A DNA stretch of 64,000 nucleotides. Source: Psychroflexus longus. GTDB taxonomy: Bacteria; Bacteroidota; Bacteroidia; Flavobacteriales; Flavobacteriaceae. Below, piece after piece: positions 25,975-36,697 of this stretch (positions are counted from its first letter, which is position 1; each line of letters begins with the position of its first letter). Location of the stretch: positions 62,001-126,000 of the forward strand of contig NZ_JAIQZE010000004.1 of the NCBI RefSeq assembly GCF_020164595.1, written 5' to 3'. The position numbers and the translations under genes were made by a program. The notes under the pieces were generated by a model. That model was not told where the DNA came from, did not search any database, and saw only the letters and a list, made by a program, of their open reading frames with translations.

Positions 25975-28900
25975 ATGCCTAAAATTTTCTTTTCAATAAT
26001 CTTTATTGCCTTTACATCAGTATACGCTCAGCAAAGTCAGCAGAAAGTAGATGTGATTGGTGAATACCAAGAAGCAATTAACTTCTTCAATCAGAATCAA
26101 TTTGAAATTGCGAGTAAAACGTTTCGAAGAATTTATCCGGATATTGAAAGTGATCAGTTAAAGTCAAATATTGATTACTTTCTTGCAAAATCAGCCATTG
26201 AACTTGGCCAACCGCAGGCTGATGAGATGATGGAAAAATTCATCAAAAATAATCCAACAAGTTTAAAAACCAACAAAGCTTATTTAGAGGTTGGTAATTA
26301 TTATTTTCAAAATAAAGATTTTAATAAGGCAAACAAGTGGTTAAGTCAGGTGAATACAAGTTCTTTATCAAGAGACGAACTTAAGACTTACCAATTCAAT
26401 TACGGGTACACAAATTTCAGAACAAAGAATTATAAAAAAGCTCAGCAATTATTCGAAAATATAAGAAATGACAAGGAGTATGGAGCACAGGCTAAATACT
26501 ATATTGGTTTTATTGCATATGAAGAAAATGAATATGAGTCTGCTTCAGAATTATTTGACGAGGCTAGGAGGGAAGGTGTAAGAGGGAATAACATTTCTTA
26601 TTTCCAAAGCGATATGAATTTCAAATTGGGAAATTTTGAAAAAGCTATCGAATTGGGTCTTGATCAACTGAAAATATCCAATGCCAGAGAACGTTCACAA
26701 CTCAATAAAATCATAGGAGAAAGCTATTTTAACCTCAAGCAATATCCTGAGGCGATTCAATACCTGAAGGAATATAGAGGAGATAGGGGAAAGTGGAATA
26801 ACACAGATTACTACCAGCTTGGTTATGCTTATTATGAAACTGGAGATTACGAATCTGCAATTGATGAATTTTCAAAAATTTTAGACGGTCAAGATGCTGT
26901 TGCACAGAATGCTTATTATCACTTAGCTAAATCTTATTTGAAAACTGATAAAAAAACTCAGGCGCTCAATGCTTTCAAGAATGTCACTGAAATGGATTTC
27001 AATGATGACCTAAAAAAAGACGCTTATTTGAATTACGCTAAGCTGAGTTACGAGATTGGAAATCCATACAATTCGGTTCCAGAAGTACTTCAGACTTACA
27101 TGGAAAGATATCCTGATTCTAAAGACATAAACAGTATAGGCGATCTTTTAATTGATTCTTATCTCACGTCCAAAAATTATGAGAAAGCAATTTCAATGCT
27201 AGAAGGTAGCAGAGATTACAACAATAAAGTTGCCTTCCAAAAAGTAGCATATTATTATGGAATCGAACTTTTTAAGGATAATCAACTTCGGGAAGCAAAA
27301 ACCTATTTTAATAAATCTCTATCACAGCGTTTAGATTCAGAATATACAGCTAAAGCAACTTATTGGAAGGCTGAAGTTGATTATGCTTTAGCCAATTATA
27401 ATGAAGCTCTTGTTGGTTATAAAGAATTTAAAGGAATGTCTACAGCAAATCAGCTTCCTGAATATTATTCAATAGATTATAATATAGCATATTCCTATTT
27501 TAAAACTAAAAGCTATAGATCATCCATTTCATTCTTTGAGAATTTTATTAAAGTCGAAAGACCATCACAAAGACTCCACGATGCACATGTAAGACTGGGA
27601 GATGCTCATTTTGCTCTTGGTGAGTATTGGCCTGCTATGGAATCTTACAATAATGCAATTGCAATGACGGCATACAAGAGCGGCTATGCCTTTTTTCAAA
27701 AAGCATATAGTTACGGATTTGTAGATAGAAATGAACAGAAAATTCAAAACCTAAATCTGTTTGTTGAAAAATACCCAAGTTCTATCTATGTAGATGATGC
27801 TTTATTCGAGCTAGGAAATACATACGTTGCCGAACAGGAAGATGAACTAGCGATCAAGGCTTACCAAAGAATTCTATCTAATTATTCAAAGAGCTTGTAT
27901 TATCCTCAAGCCCTTTCAAAACAGGCTTTGATTTATTATAATAAGGAAAGTTATAATGACGCATTGAAAAAATTCAAGCAACTAGTAAAAGAATTTCCAA
28001 ATTCACAAGAGGCTTTACAGGCTGTCCAAACTGTGCGTTTGATCTATATTGATTTGGGTGAAATTGATCAATATGCAAGTTGGGTTAATTCTTTAGATTT
28101 TGTGGAAGTTGCAGATTCAGATATTGAAGAAGCAACTTATGAATCTGCCGAAAATAAATTTTTAGATAATGATACTCAGAAGGCTATCGCAGGGTTTAAA
28201 AATTATTTGAAAGAGTTTCCTAATGGGAAAAATAGTTTAAGGGCAAATTTCTATTTGGCTCAGTTACTTTATAACCAGGAAAACTTCCAAGAATCTTTGC
28301 CGTATTATAAAGCTGTAGTGAATAGTCGCTCAAGTGAATTTACAGAAGAGTCTTTGAGAAGATTATCACAAGTTTATTTGTCCAATGAAAATTATGATGA
28401 GGCCATTGAAACCTTATCCAGATTGGAAAGTGAAGCTAGCTTTTCTCAAAATATCCTGTTCGCCCAATCCAATCTTATGAAAGCTTATTATGAAATTGAA
28501 AATTATGACAGAGCCCTTATTTATGCTGAATTAATTTTGTCTAAGGATGTGAAAGATGAAGAAATATTAAGCGACGCCAAGCTATTTATTGCAAGATCTT
28601 CGCAGAAGGTTGGTGATGAAAAGCGAGCGGAATCTGCATATCAAGAGGTTTCTGAAATAGCTACAGGAAAGCTTAAAGCTGAAGCATTGTACTACGATGC
28701 TTACTTCAAAAATAAATCAGGTAATTATAAAGCTTCTACTGAAGTAGTGCAGGACCTTACAAAAAATTATTCCAGATACAGAGAGTTTGGAGTAAAGGGA
28801 CTATTGTTGATGGCGAAAAACTTTAATGCTTTAGGTGATAATTACAATGCGACATACATCCTTGAAAACATCATCAAGAACTTCGAGTCATTTCCTGAGG

Positions 28901-28986
28901 CAATATCTGAAGCTCAGCAATTGTTGAAGAATATAAAAGCCGAAGCATCAGAAACTAATTCTTCAGTAGAAGTAGATCAAAATTAA
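25975..28986 (+). CDS. Large periplasmic tetratricopeptide-repeat protein
   Basis: A 1003-residue protein with a cleavable signal peptide (MPKIFFSIIFIAFTSVYAQ). The whole mature part is built from TPR-like helical hairpins; clear examples are GYAYYETGDYESAIDEFSKI (about 280-300), RLGDAHFALGEYWPAMESYN and ALIYYNKESYNDALKKFKQL. Several are of the outer-membrane-lipoprotein/BamD type. Such arrays act as protein-binding scaffolds; the partner is not visible. It stands alone between the ftsE promoter region and the sigma factor gene, with its own -7 element and a terminator. Flavobacteria commonly carry this gene, but I know no established function. Confidence 0.88.
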   Translation: MPKIFFSIIFIAFTSVYAQQSQQKVDVIGEYQEAINFFNQNQFEIASKTFRRIYPDIESDQLKSNIDYFLAKSAIELGQPQADEMMEKFIKNNPTSLKTNKAYLEVGNYYFQNKDFNKANKWLSQVNTSSLSRDELKTYQFNYGYTNFRTKNYKKAQQLFENIRNDKEYGAQAKYYIGFIAYEENEYESASELFDEARREGVRGNNISYFQSDMNFKLGNFEKAIELGLDQLKISNARERSQLNKIIGESYFNLKQYPEAIQYLKEYRGDRGKWNNTDYYQLGYAYYETGDYESAIDEFSKILDGQDAVAQNAYYHLAKSYLKTDKKTQALNAFKNVTEMDFNDDLKKDAYLNYAKLSYEIGNPYNSVPEVLQTYMERYPDSKDINSIGDLLIDSYLTSKNYEKAISMLEGSRDYNNKVAFQKVAYYYGIELFKDNQLREAKTYFNKSLSQRLDSEYTAKATYWKAEVDYALANYNEALVGYKEFKGMSTANQLPEYYSIDYNIAYSYFKTKSYRSSISFFENFIKVERPSQRLHDAHVRLGDAHFALGEYWPAMESYNNAIAMTAYKSGYAFFQKAYSYGFVDRNEQKIQNLNLFVEKYPSSIYVDDALFELGNTYVAEQEDELAIKAYQRILSNYSKSLYYPQALSKQALIYYNKESYNDALKKFKQLVKEFPNSQEALQAVQTVRLIYIDLGEIDQYASWVNSLDFVEVADSDIEEATYESAENKFLDNDTQKAIAGFKNYLKEFPNGKNSLRANFYLAQLLYNQENFQESLPYYKAVVNSRSSEFTEESLRRLSQVYLSNENYDEAIETLSRLESEASFSQNILFAQSNLMKAYYEIENYDRALIYAELILSKDVKDEEILSDAKLFIARSSQKVGDEKRAESAYQEVSEIATGKLKAEALYYDAYFKNKSGNYKASTEVVQDLTKNYSRYREFGVKGLLLMAKNFNALGDNYNATYILENIIKNFESFPEAISEAQQLLKNIKAEASETNSSVEVDQN

Positions 28987-29006
28987 TTGTCTTTTAATTC
29001 ATATCA

Positions 29007-29038
29007 TACAAAAAGCCCTCATATGAGGGCTTTTTGTA
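29007..29038. terminator. Bidirectional intrinsic terminator
   Basis: The perfect inverted repeat GCCCTCAT / ATGAGGGC is flanked by A5 and T5, with additional pairing TAC / GTA outside. It ends the TPR gene (plus) and the sigma factor gene (minus). Confidence 0.9.
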
Positions 29039-29066
29039 TTGATTACATATCCTTAAATCAAAAGGT

Positions 29067-29930
29067 TTATCCTAAGTAAGTTTTAAGGATTGTACTTCTT
29101 GATGTGTGTTTCAATCGTCTTACGCCTTTTTCTTTGATTTGACGAACACGTTCTCTAGTTAGACCAAAGGTTTCACCAATTTCTTCGAGCGTCATAGGCT
29201 GCTGGTTCCCAAGACCAAAGTATAATCTGATTACATCAGCTTCTCTAGTAGTCAACGTTTCCAGAGCTCTTTCAATTTCTGTCTGAAGCGATTCGTGCAG
29301 CAGACTATTTTCAGGATTTGGAGATTCTCCAAATTTTAAAACATCATATAAATTGGAATCTTCCCCTTCAATAAGTGGAGCGTCCATCGATAAGTGACGG
29401 CCAGAATTTTTTAGTGATTCTTTTACATCATTTACAGTCATTTCCAACTCTTTAGCAATTTCATCCGGACTTGGTGGTCTTTGATGACGTTGTTCTAAAA
29501 TTGCAAAGGTCTTGTTAATCTTATTTATGGAACCAATTTTGTTCAGCGGAAGTCTAACTACTCGCGATTGTTCTGCTAATGCTGAAAGTATGGATTGTCT
29601 TATCCACCAAACCGCATAAGAAATGAATTTGAAACCTCTGGTTTCATCAAAGCGTTTAGCAGCTTTTATCAATCCAAGATTTCCCTCATTTATAAGATCG
29701 GGTAGGGTAAGACCCTGGTTTTGGTATTGCTTAGATACCGATACCACAAACCTTAAGTTTGCTTTTGTTAATTTCTCTAGGGCAAGATCGTCTCCAGCTT
29801 TGATTTTTTGAGCTAATTCAACCTCTTCTTCAGCTGTGATTAAATCTACTTTTCCAATTTCTTGGAGATACTTGTCTAGGGATGCAGTTTCTCTATTGGT
29901 AACCTGCTTGGTAATTTTAAGTTGTCTCAT
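29067..29930 (-). CDS. rpoD: Primary RNA polymerase sigma factor (RpoD/SigA)
   Basis: A 287-residue group 1 sigma factor of the Bacteroidota kind, lacking region 1.1. Region 1.2 starts at about residue 16 ([10 protein letters not shown]), region 2 carries [33 protein letters not shown] and [15 protein letters not shown], and region 4 ends with [21 protein letters not shown]. It should direct transcription from the TAnnTTTG (-7) and TTG (-33) promoters of this phylum, many of which can be seen in the window. It is transcribed alone. Confidence 0.97.
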   Translation of the reverse strand: MRQLKITKQVTNRETASLDKYLQEIGKVDLITAEEEVELAQKIKAGDDLALEKLTKANLRFVVSVSKQYQNQGLTLPDLINEGNLGLIKAAKRFDETRGFKFISYAVWWIRQSILSALAEQSRVVRLPLNKIGSINKINKTFAILEQRHQRPPSPDEIAKELEMTVNDVKESLKNSGRHLSMDAPLIEGEDSNLYDVLKFGESPNPENSLLHESLQTEIERALETLTTREADVIRLYFGLGNQQPMTLEEIGETFGLTRERVRQIKEKGVRRLKHTSRSTILKTYLG

Positions 29931-30040
29931 TTAGATATGTCCTCGATTATCAATTTATCTACATATCATTTTACGACGTTAAGACAAGAAATGTTACAGA
30001 CGTCTTTAAAAAATCTTTATGTTAATCTCTATTATACAAA

Positions 30041-30073
30041 AAAAGCCTGCTTATGTTTGATAAGCAGGCTTTT
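30041..30073 (-). terminator. Intrinsic terminator of the proCBA operon
   Basis: The arms AAAAGCCTGCTTAT and ATAAGCAGGCTTTT (loop GTTTG) form a strong hairpin 27 bases past the proA stop. On the minus strand it is followed by a T run. Confidence 0.85.
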
Positions 30074-30099
30074 AAAACTTGAATAATTTTTTATAAAAA

Positions 30100-31299
30100 T
30101 TATTCTCTTATATGACCATTACCCCAAACGTAATATTTGTTGGTGACCAATTGTTTAAGTCCTAAAGGACCTCTGTGGTGGAGTTTATCTGTAGAGATGG
30201 CAAGTTCTGCACCAACTCCCATTTGTCCACCATCGGTGAATCGTGTGGAGGCATTTTGATAAACAGCTGCACAATCAATCTGTTGCATGAAGTTTAAAGC
30301 TAGCTCATTATCTTCCGTGATAATAACTGATGAATGACCTCCTGAGTATTTATTGATCTTTTCTACTGCTTCATCAAATGAATCTACTGAACTTAAAACA
30401 ATTTTCATTGCTAAAAATTCCTCACTCCAAGTGTCTTCTGTTGGAAGCGTTGGATAATCTACGACTTCTTTTACCTTGCTATCGGCAAGAATCTCAACAT
30501 TATATTCATTGTCTAACGTGTCTGCGAGATCTTTAACTTTAGCTTCAAAATCTGGTAGATTTGAATCTAAAAGTACTTTATCTAAAGCATTACATCCAGA
30601 AATTTTATCAGTTTTGGCGTTTATGATCACCTTTTTGGCAATATCCCAATCTGCATCTGGTGCAACATATAGGAAATTATTTCCTCGACCGCTTATTAAT
30701 ACAGCACATGTGGCCGTTTTCTTGACAAAATCAATAAGTTTTTCTCCACCTCTTGGAACAATAAGGTCCATTTTTTCTGGTGGATTACTTAAAAATTCTC
30801 TGGTTTCTTCACGGTTAAGGTGAAGCAGTTTAATCCAATCTTTAGACAATCCATTTTCTTCTAAAGCCTGATGCCAGCATTCTTCAAGAATGATATTACT
30901 GTGATTGGCTTCCTTTCCACCTTTAAGGAAAATTTTATTATTAGCTTTAAAAGCCAAAACAGCAGCTTCAATAGTGACATCAGGTCTAGATTCGTAAATA
31001 ATCATAATAGTTCCGAAAGGATCAGTTTTATTTACGATTTTTAAACCTGTGTCCAAAGTTCTTTCAGAAATAGTATTTCCTACTGGATCTTCCTGCTCTT
31101 TTACCTCTTTGATAGCTTGTATCATACCATCAACCTTTTTTTGGTCAACAATCAATCTATCGTAAAGGGCTTGATCATCTCTGTTGAATGATTCTAAGTC
31201 TTTTTTATTTTCTTCGATTATTTCATTTCTTCTTTTATCTATAATTGTCATCATAGATTGAAGAACATCATTTTTAATTTTAGTATCTATTAATTTCAT
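30100..31299 (-). CDS. proA: Gamma-glutamyl phosphate reductase
   Basis: A 399-residue NADPH-dependent reductase that makes glutamate 5-semialdehyde, the second step of proline synthesis. Landmarks are IYESRPDVTIEAAVLAFKANN, ILKGGKEA-like LKGGKEANHSN, the catalytic Cys in SGCNALDK and FTDGGQMGVGAELAIST. It is the last gene of a proC-proB-proA operon, 13 bases after proB, with a strong terminator downstream. All three proline genes in a row is unusual but fully consistent. Confidence 0.96.
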   Translation of the reverse strand: MKLIDTKIKNDVLQSMMTIIDKRRNEIIEENKKDLESFNRDDQALYDRLIVDQKKVDGMIQAIKEVKEQEDPVGNTISERTLDTGLKIVNKTDPFGTIMIIYESRPDVTIEAAVLAFKANNKIFLKGGKEANHSNIILEECWHQALEENGLSKDWIKLLHLNREETREFLSNPPEKMDLIVPRGGEKLIDFVKKTATCAVLISGRGNNFLYVAPDADWDIAKKVIINAKTDKISGCNALDKVLLDSNLPDFEAKVKDLADTLDNEYNVEILADSKVKEVVDYPTLPTEDTWSEEFLAMKIVLSSVDSFDEAVEKINKYSGGHSSVIITEDNELALNFMQQIDCAAVYQNASTRFTDGGQMGVGAELAISTDKLHHRGPLGLKQLVTNKYYVWGNGHIRE

Positions 31300-31312
31300 T
31301 TTAATTTGATTT

Positions 31313-32083
31313 TTAGACAGTAAACTTAGTCCCGACTTCTTTGCCTTCGAGAATGTCTATAATGACATTTTCCTTTTTACCATTGGCTATATAAGTAGGT
31401 ATATTTTTACTTGCCGTCATTTTTGCAATTTTGAGTTTAGACTCCATGCCTCCTCGGCCTTCGCCTTCTCCTTTTTCGTTTTCTTGAACGTATTTCTCAA
31501 CATCGTCATGCACACGTACATGTCTTAGTAGTTCTGTATCATCGTGATCTGGATGACCCGTGTATAAACCATCAATATCTGTAAGCATTATGAGCATATC
31601 TGCTCCAACCAATTCTGAAACTAAACTTGCTAGTTCATCATTGTCAGAAAACATTGACATTGATAAAGAGACTGCATCATCCTCATTTGCTATAGGTATT
31701 ATACCTTCAGTCAGCAAACCTTCGTAGCAATTGATCATGTTTTCCCGATATTTCCCAGGAGCAAAGTCCCTCTTAGTCGCTAAAATTTGTCCACATCTCA
31801 TGCCAAAATCATGAAACATAGTATAATAATGTCTCATCATTCGCGGCTGACCAACAGATGAATATACCTGACGTCTGGTTGTTTTATCTTCTGACGAACA
31901 TGAACCTAACACCTCCTTTCCAGCGATAGCAGAACCTGAAGAGACTAGAATGGTTATAATATCTCTTTCATAAAGATAAGCGATTTGTCTCACTAGATTT
32001 TTTAGTATTGGACCAACAATCCTGTTGTTGGTGTTGGTCATTACATTTGTTCCGACCTTAACTACTATACGTTTTGAATGCAT
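31313..32083 (-). CDS. proB: Glutamate 5-kinase, short form without PUA domain
   Basis: A 256-residue amino-acid kinase that phosphorylates glutamate in the first step of proline synthesis. It shows KRIVVKVGTNVMT at the start, the LVSSGSAIAGKEVLG glycine loop, IPIANEDDAVS and MLTDIDGLYT. It lacks the C-terminal PUA domain of the E. coli enzyme, as in many Bacteroidota. The ATG at 32083, 16 bases after the proC stop, gives the usual N-terminus; another ATG at 32107 overlaps the proC stop (TGATGAATAA) and would add eight residues with translational coupling, so it remains possible. Confidence 0.92.
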   Translation of the reverse strand: MHSKRIVVKVGTNVMTNTNNRIVGPILKNLVRQIAYLYERDIITILVSSGSAIAGKEVLGSCSSEDKTTRRQVYSSVGQPRMMRHYYTMFHDFGMRCGQILATKRDFAPGKYRENMINCYEGLLTEGIIPIANEDDAVSLSMSMFSDNDELASLVSELVGADMLIMLTDIDGLYTGHPDHDDTELLRHVRVHDDVEKYVQENEKGEGEGRGGMESKLKIAKMTASKNIPTYIANGKKENVIIDILEGKEVGTKFTV

Positions 32084-32099
32084 TTTTTCTGAGTTTAAA

Positions 32100-32903
32100 T
32101 TATTCATCACCAAGTTCAACTGCTCTGTTGAATGCTGCGTATGCAGCATCTTGTATAAGCTGTTTAACGTTATTGTCATCCATAGAATCTAGAGCAGCTC
32201 TTGTTGTACCACCTTTGGAAGCTACTCGATCCATCCATTTTTCAGGCGTAAGATCTGATTCATTAAATAAATGAACAGCACCTTCGAAGGTGTTGCTTAC
32301 TAATATTTTTGAATCATTATCAGAGAATCCCATCTTTTTTGCTGCTTCCAGCATAGAAGCCATAAAATAGAATATATAAGCTGGACCGCTACCTGAAATC
32401 CCAGTAGATTTGTTGATGAAATCTTCATCTTTCACTCTTATTGATTGTCCTGTGGTATCCAAAAGATTTCTGATCATCAAAAGTTCAACTCTTGACACTT
32501 CATTGGACTCTGTGTAAGAAGTAACACCTTTACCTACTTTTGCAGGAAGGTTTGGCATTGTTCTTACTACTTTTTTTGCATTCAAACCATTTTGAATATT
32601 CTCAATGGTAACCCCTGCCATCAATGAAACAAATATTTGTTGATCATTGATCATGGGTTTCATATTTTCAAACAAATCTTCGCTATGATAAGGTTTTACT
32701 GCTATGAAGACAACATCTGCACTTGGTAAACAATCTTGCAGATTGTCGAAAGTGTCATAATAGGTAACTTCACTAAGTTTATCTAATAATTCTTTTGATA
32801 TGTCATATATCATTAAATTTTTTCTATTCAATAAGGGGGATTTTGCCATTCCTTCAGAGTAGGTTAACCCCATATTACCTGCTCCAATAACTAATACTTT
32901 CAT
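32100..32903 (-). CDS. proC: Pyrroline-5-carboxylate reductase
   Basis: A 267-residue NAD(P)H-dependent enzyme for the last step of proline synthesis. A Rossmann motif opens the protein (VLVIGAGNMG), VFIAVKPYH lies near residue 70, and the C-terminal family signature region includes ISGSGPAYIFYFM and the VASKGGTTRAAL segment. It heads the proC-proB-proA operon. The upstream 250 bases hold no other gene. Proline also acts as an osmolyte in marine bacteria, but no osmotic control signal is visible. Confidence 0.96.
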   Translation of the reverse strand: MKVLVIGAGNMGLTYSEGMAKSPLLNRKNLMIYDISKELLDKLSEVTYYDTFDNLQDCLPSADVVFIAVKPYHSEDLFENMKPMINDQQIFVSLMAGVTIENIQNGLNAKKVVRTMPNLPAKVGKGVTSYTESNEVSRVELLMIRNLLDTTGQSIRVKDEDFINKSTGISGSGPAYIFYFMASMLEAAKKMGFSDNDSKILVSNTFEGAVHLFNESDLTPEKWMDRVASKGGTTRAALDSMDDNNVKQLIQDAAYAAFNRAVELGDE

Positions 32904-33107
32904 TTTATTTTTTTAAAGATTTATAAAAATGACTTTATGATTTAGTGCAATGATTGTGCATAATATCTAATTTACGAGAATTATCTTTTTATTTTGTATT
33001 ATTAAACATGTTTTAAGAGAAATCATGTTTTAACACCAAAAAAGATAAACAAAATCGAGAATTATTCTATGAAATTTTGTCAGTTGCGCTAGTTTGTCAG
33101 TAAAAAA

Positions 33108-33136
33108 AAGCGGTTTAGAATTTTCTAAACCGCTTT
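33108..33136 (-). terminator. Intrinsic terminator of pnp
   Basis: The arms AAAGCGGTTTAGAA and CTAAACCGCTTT around TTTT lie 19 bases past the pnp stop. On the minus strand a T8 run follows. Confidence 0.87.
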
Positions 33137-33154
33137 GGAATTATCTAAATTAGA

Positions 33155-35311
33155 TTAAGACTTGGTATCCTCACCTTCTTTTTTTGGACTTCTTTCAGGC
33201 TTTGATAGAAGTGCTTTTCTGGATACCTTAGGTTTTTTAGTTCTAGGGTCAACTCCAAAATATTTCACATCCATTACGTCTCCCAGTTTTACAACGTCAG
33301 CGACATTTTCTGTGCGTTCCCACGCAAGTTCTGAGATGTGAAGTAAAACTTCATTACCTGGAGCATCATTATATTCAACTACAGCTCCAAAGTCTAGGAC
33401 TTTTACGACTGTAACCTCATAAACGCTACCTTTTTCTGGTTTGAAGGTGACAGAATCAATCTTTGCAAGAACTTTGTCAATTCCTTCTTGTTTTGTACCA
33501 AGAATTTCAACAATACCTTCTTCAGTTACCGGATCTTCGTTGATAACGATTTCAGTACCAGTAGTTTTTTGTAATTCTTGGATGACTTTACCTCCTGGTC
33601 CTATCAAAGCACCGATAAATTCATTTGGAATTCTTCTTGTGATAATTTTAGGAGCGTGGGCTTTTACCTGTTCGTTAGGAGCTGGGATAGTATCAGTTAA
33701 TTTCTCAAGAATATGTAACCTGCCAGCTCTTGCTTGTTGTAAAGCTTCTACCAAAACTTCATAAGGCAATCCTTTTACTTTGATGTCCATCTGGCAAGCA
33801 GTAATGCCATCTGCAGTTCCAGTCACCTTAAAGTCCATATCTCCTAGATGATCTTCATCACCTAAAATATCTGAAAGTACGGCATGACGACTTCCATCAG
33901 AAATCAATCCCATGGCGATACCAGAAACTGGTTTGGTCATTTTGATACCAGCATCCATCATAGCCATGGTTCCGGCACAAACTGTTGCCATAGAAGAAGA
34001 ACCATTGGATTCTAAAACTTCTGATACTATTCTTACTGTATAAGGATTGTTTTCAGGAATCATTCCTTTAAGTGCACGTTGCGCCAGGTTTCCATGACCG
34101 ATCTCTCTTCTTGAAGTTCCTCTTATAGGATAAGCTTCACCAGTACAAAAAGGAGGAAAGTTGTAATGTAGATAGAAAGTTTCTTCACCTTGGTGAGTTG
34201 GCATGTCTATCGTATTAGCTTCTCTGGATGTACCAAGTGTTACAGTTGCTAAAGCCTGTGTTTCTCCACGTGTAAAAATAGCTGAACCGTGCACAGAAGG
34301 TAAATAATCGGTTTCACACCATATCGGTCTGATCTCATCTGTTTTTCTTCCGTCCAAACGCAAACCTTCAGCAAGAGTAAGTTCTCTTACAGCTGCTTTT
34401 TCAGTTTTATTGAAATAGCCTTTGATCTGCTTTTCATTGTCTTCCAATTCCTCTTCAGAAAACAAAGCTAAAACTTCTTCTTTTACTTTTGAAAATGCTT
34501 CTCCGCGATCTCTTTTGCTGTGCCCACCTTTAGCAATTTCGTATATCTTATCATAGGCTGCATCGTGAACTCTTTTTTCAAATTCTTCATTTTCTTCTTT
34601 TACAGCATACTCTCTCACAGGCTTTTTACCAAAAGCTTCAGCCAAACGGATTTGAGCTTCCACTTGTTTTTTGATATGTTCGTGAGCAAATTTAATGGCT
34701 TCTGCCATTTCTTCTTCTGAAATTTCTTTCATTTCACCTTCTACCATCATCACAGAGTCTGCGGAGGCACCAATGATCATGTCGATATCCGATTCTTTCA
34801 ATTGGCTACGGCTTGGATTGATGATGAATTCACCATTAATTCTACCAACTCTAGCTTCAGATATAGCAGTTTCAAATGGAATATCAGATAATTGAATCGC
34901 AGCTGATGCAGCAAGACCAGCAAGTGCATCTGGCATAACCTCCTCATCGTGAGACATCAATTGTATCATGACTTGAGTTTCTGTTCTGTAATCTGAAGGA
35001 AAGAGCGGACGCAAGACGCGGTCTACAATTCTCATGGTAAGGACTTCACCATCACTGGGTCTGGCCTCTCTTTTGAAGAAACCTCCTGGATAACGACCTG
35101 CAGCTGCAAATTTTTCTCTGTAATCTACAGTTAATGGAAAAAAGTCCATTGTGCTTTCCTTATAAGAGGATACAACTGTACAAAGCAACATGGCATCTCC
35201 CATTTGTACGACTACTGAGCCGTGCGCTTGCTTGGCTAATTTACCAGTCTCGAGTTTGATTTCTCTACCATCTCCGAGGTCGATAATTTCACTAAATGTT
35301 TTTGGAATCAT
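33155..35311 (-). CDS. pnp: Polyribonucleotide nucleotidyltransferase (PNPase)
   Basis: A 718-residue 3'-5' phosphorolytic RNA exonuclease. Two RNase PH domains (about 10-215 and 315-540) surround a helical linker. A KH domain follows (about 555-615, [13 protein letters not shown]), then an S1 domain (about 620-695, [20 protein letters not shown]). It acts in mRNA turnover as a trimer. It is next to rpsO, the ancient rpsO-pnp pairing, with rpsO upstream. A terminator hairpin lies between the two, so pnp probably also has its own promoter or an RNA-processing site. Confidence 0.98.
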   Translation of the reverse strand: MIPKTFSEIIDLGDGREIKLETGKLAKQAHGSVVVQMGDAMLLCTVVSSYKESTMDFFPLTVDYREKFAAAGRYPGGFFKREARPSDGEVLTMRIVDRVLRPLFPSDYRTETQVMIQLMSHDEEVMPDALAGLAASAAIQLSDIPFETAISEARVGRINGEFIINPSRSQLKESDIDMIIGASADSVMMVEGEMKEISEEEMAEAIKFAHEHIKKQVEAQIRLAEAFGKKPVREYAVKEENEEFEKRVHDAAYDKIYEIAKGGHSKRDRGEAFSKVKEEVLALFSEEELEDNEKQIKGYFNKTEKAAVRELTLAEGLRLDGRKTDEIRPIWCETDYLPSVHGSAIFTRGETQALATVTLGTSREANTIDMPTHQGEETFYLHYNFPPFCTGEAYPIRGTSRREIGHGNLAQRALKGMIPENNPYTVRIVSEVLESNGSSSMATVCAGTMAMMDAGIKMTKPVSGIAMGLISDGSRHAVLSDILGDEDHLGDMDFKVTGTADGITACQMDIKVKGLPYEVLVEALQQARAGRLHILEKLTDTIPAPNEQVKAHAPKIITRRIPNEFIGALIGPGGKVIQELQKTTGTEIVINEDPVTEEGIVEILGTKQEGIDKVLAKIDSVTFKPEKGSVYEVTVVKVLDFGAVVEYNDAPGNEVLLHISELAWERTENVADVVKLGDVMDVKYFGVDPRTKKPKVSRKALLSKPERSPKKEGEDTKS

Positions 35312-35423
35312 AGTAATGATTTTAAGGTTATACGTTTTTTCTTAAGTAAATGTTGTTGTGTTGTTGTTTAGAAAAAAATGTAAAACCAGTGGAAGTCATT
35401 CCAAGGAACGCTTTTAAATTAAA

Positions 35424-35445
35424 AAAGGGGCAATTTTGCCCCTTT
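35424..35445 (-). terminator. Hairpin after rpsO
   Basis: AAAGGGGCAA / TTGCCCCTTT with a small loop, immediately after the rpsO stop and followed by T6 on the minus strand. It is a terminator, or an attenuator permitting part of the transcripts to enter pnp. Confidence 0.82.
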
Positions 35446-35450
35446 AAATC

Positions 35451-35720
35451 TTATTTTCTTAATCCTAATTCTTTTACAATTGCTCTGTACCTCAAAATAT
35501 CTTTCTTCATGAGGTAGTCAAGAAGATTTCTTCTTTTACCAACCAATTTTACCAGAGATCTTTCAGAATTATAATCTTTTCTATTTGTTTTAAGGTGTTG
35601 AGAAATGTGCTCAATTCTTTGAGTCATTAATGCAATCTGACCTTCGGCAGAACCAGAATCTTTCTCGTTCTTACCATGTTTAGCAAATAATTTGCCTTTT
35701 TCTTCTTGTGTTAAGTACAT
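35451..35720 (-). CDS. rpsO: 30S ribosomal protein S15
   Basis: An 89-residue ribosomal protein of standard length that binds the central domain of 16S rRNA during small-subunit assembly. The signature GSAEGQIALMTQRIEHISQHL and LVGKRRNLLDYL are intact. It is directly upstream of pnp on the same strand, the order found across bacteria. Confidence 0.98.
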   Translation of the reverse strand: MYLTQEEKGKLFAKHGKNEKDSGSAEGQIALMTQRIEHISQHLKTNRKDYNSERSLVKLVGKRRNLLDYLMKKDILRYRAIVKELGLRK

Positions 35721-35820
35721 GCCAATATTATTTCAATAATTTTTATGCTAGAATAGATTTTCTATTCGATTGCGCAAAAATAGCTTTTTAAAATTAAATA
35801 GAATATCAATTCTTAAAAAA

Positions 35821-36681
35821 TTACGCTCTTACAGGCTCATTCATAATAAGATCAATATAAAGATTGATTTTATGTTTGAGTTCTTTTCTGTGAGAGATAA
35901 AATCTAAGAATCCATGTTCTTTCAGAAATTCTGAAGATTGAAATCCATCAGGCAAATCTTTACCAGTTGTATCTTTCACAACTCTTGGACCAGCGAAGCC
36001 TATCAAAGCACCAGGTTCTGATATATTGATATCACCCAACATGGCAAAAGAAGCTGTTGTGCCTCCTGTTGTAGGATCTGTACATAATGATATGTAAGGC
36101 AACTTAGCTTTAGCTAGCTGAGTAAGTTTTATAGAAGTTTTAGCTAATTGCATTAAGGACAATGCCGCTTCCATCATTCTTGCTCCACCAGATTTTGAAA
36201 TAATGATTAAAGGGCATTTGTTAGCGATTGCATGATCTACAGCTCTTGCAATTTTTTCACCTACAACAGATCCCATGGATCCGCCGATGAATTTGAAATC
36301 CATAGCTGCAATAACCACTTTTTTACCTTTAGATTTACCAATACCTGTTCTTATAGCGTCATTAAGGCCAGTCTTTTCTTCGACCTCTTTCAATCTATCC
36401 TTATACTTTTTAGTGTCTTCAAACTTTAAAGGATCTTTAGATTTTAACTTACTATCCAGTTCTTCAAATTTTCCGTTATCAAATAGGATGTCAAAATATT
36501 CCGTACTCCCTATCCTAACGTGGTAATCATCTTCAGGACTCACAAAAAAGTTTTTCGCAAGTTGTTCTGCATCAATTATTTTACCTGTTGGAGATTTATA
36601 CCATAAACCCTTAGGGACATCTTTTTTGTCCTCAGTTGCTGTTTGGATTCCTTTTTTCTTTCTCTTAAACCAAGCTGCCAT
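35821..36681 (-). CDS. accD: Acetyl-CoA carboxylase carboxyltransferase subunit beta, without zinc finger
   Basis: A 286-residue carboxyltransferase beta subunit, which with AccA moves the carboxyl group to acetyl-CoA in fatty-acid synthesis. The crotonase-fold core is intact: [48 protein letters not shown] and IGFAGPRV. The N-terminal Cys4 zinc ribbon of the E. coli protein is absent: the equivalent stretch (about 25-55, [17 protein letters not shown]) has no cysteine. I believe this is general for flavobacterial AccD. It lies downstream of fba with 16 bases between them, so the two probably form an operon. Confidence 0.95.
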   Translation of the reverse strand: MAAWFKRKKKGIQTATEDKKDVPKGLWYKSPTGKIIDAEQLAKNFFVSPEDDYHVRIGSTEYFDILFDNGKFEELDSKLKSKDPLKFEDTKKYKDRLKEVEEKTGLNDAIRTGIGKSKGKKVVIAAMDFKFIGGSMGSVVGEKIARAVDHAIANKCPLIIISKSGGARMMEAALSLMQLAKTSIKLTQLAKAKLPYISLCTDPTTGGTTASFAMLGDINISEPGALIGFAGPRVVKDTTGKDLPDGFQSSEFLKEHGFLDFISHRKELKHKINLYIDLIMNEPVRA

Positions 36682-36697
36682 ATAGTAAGGTGCTAAA

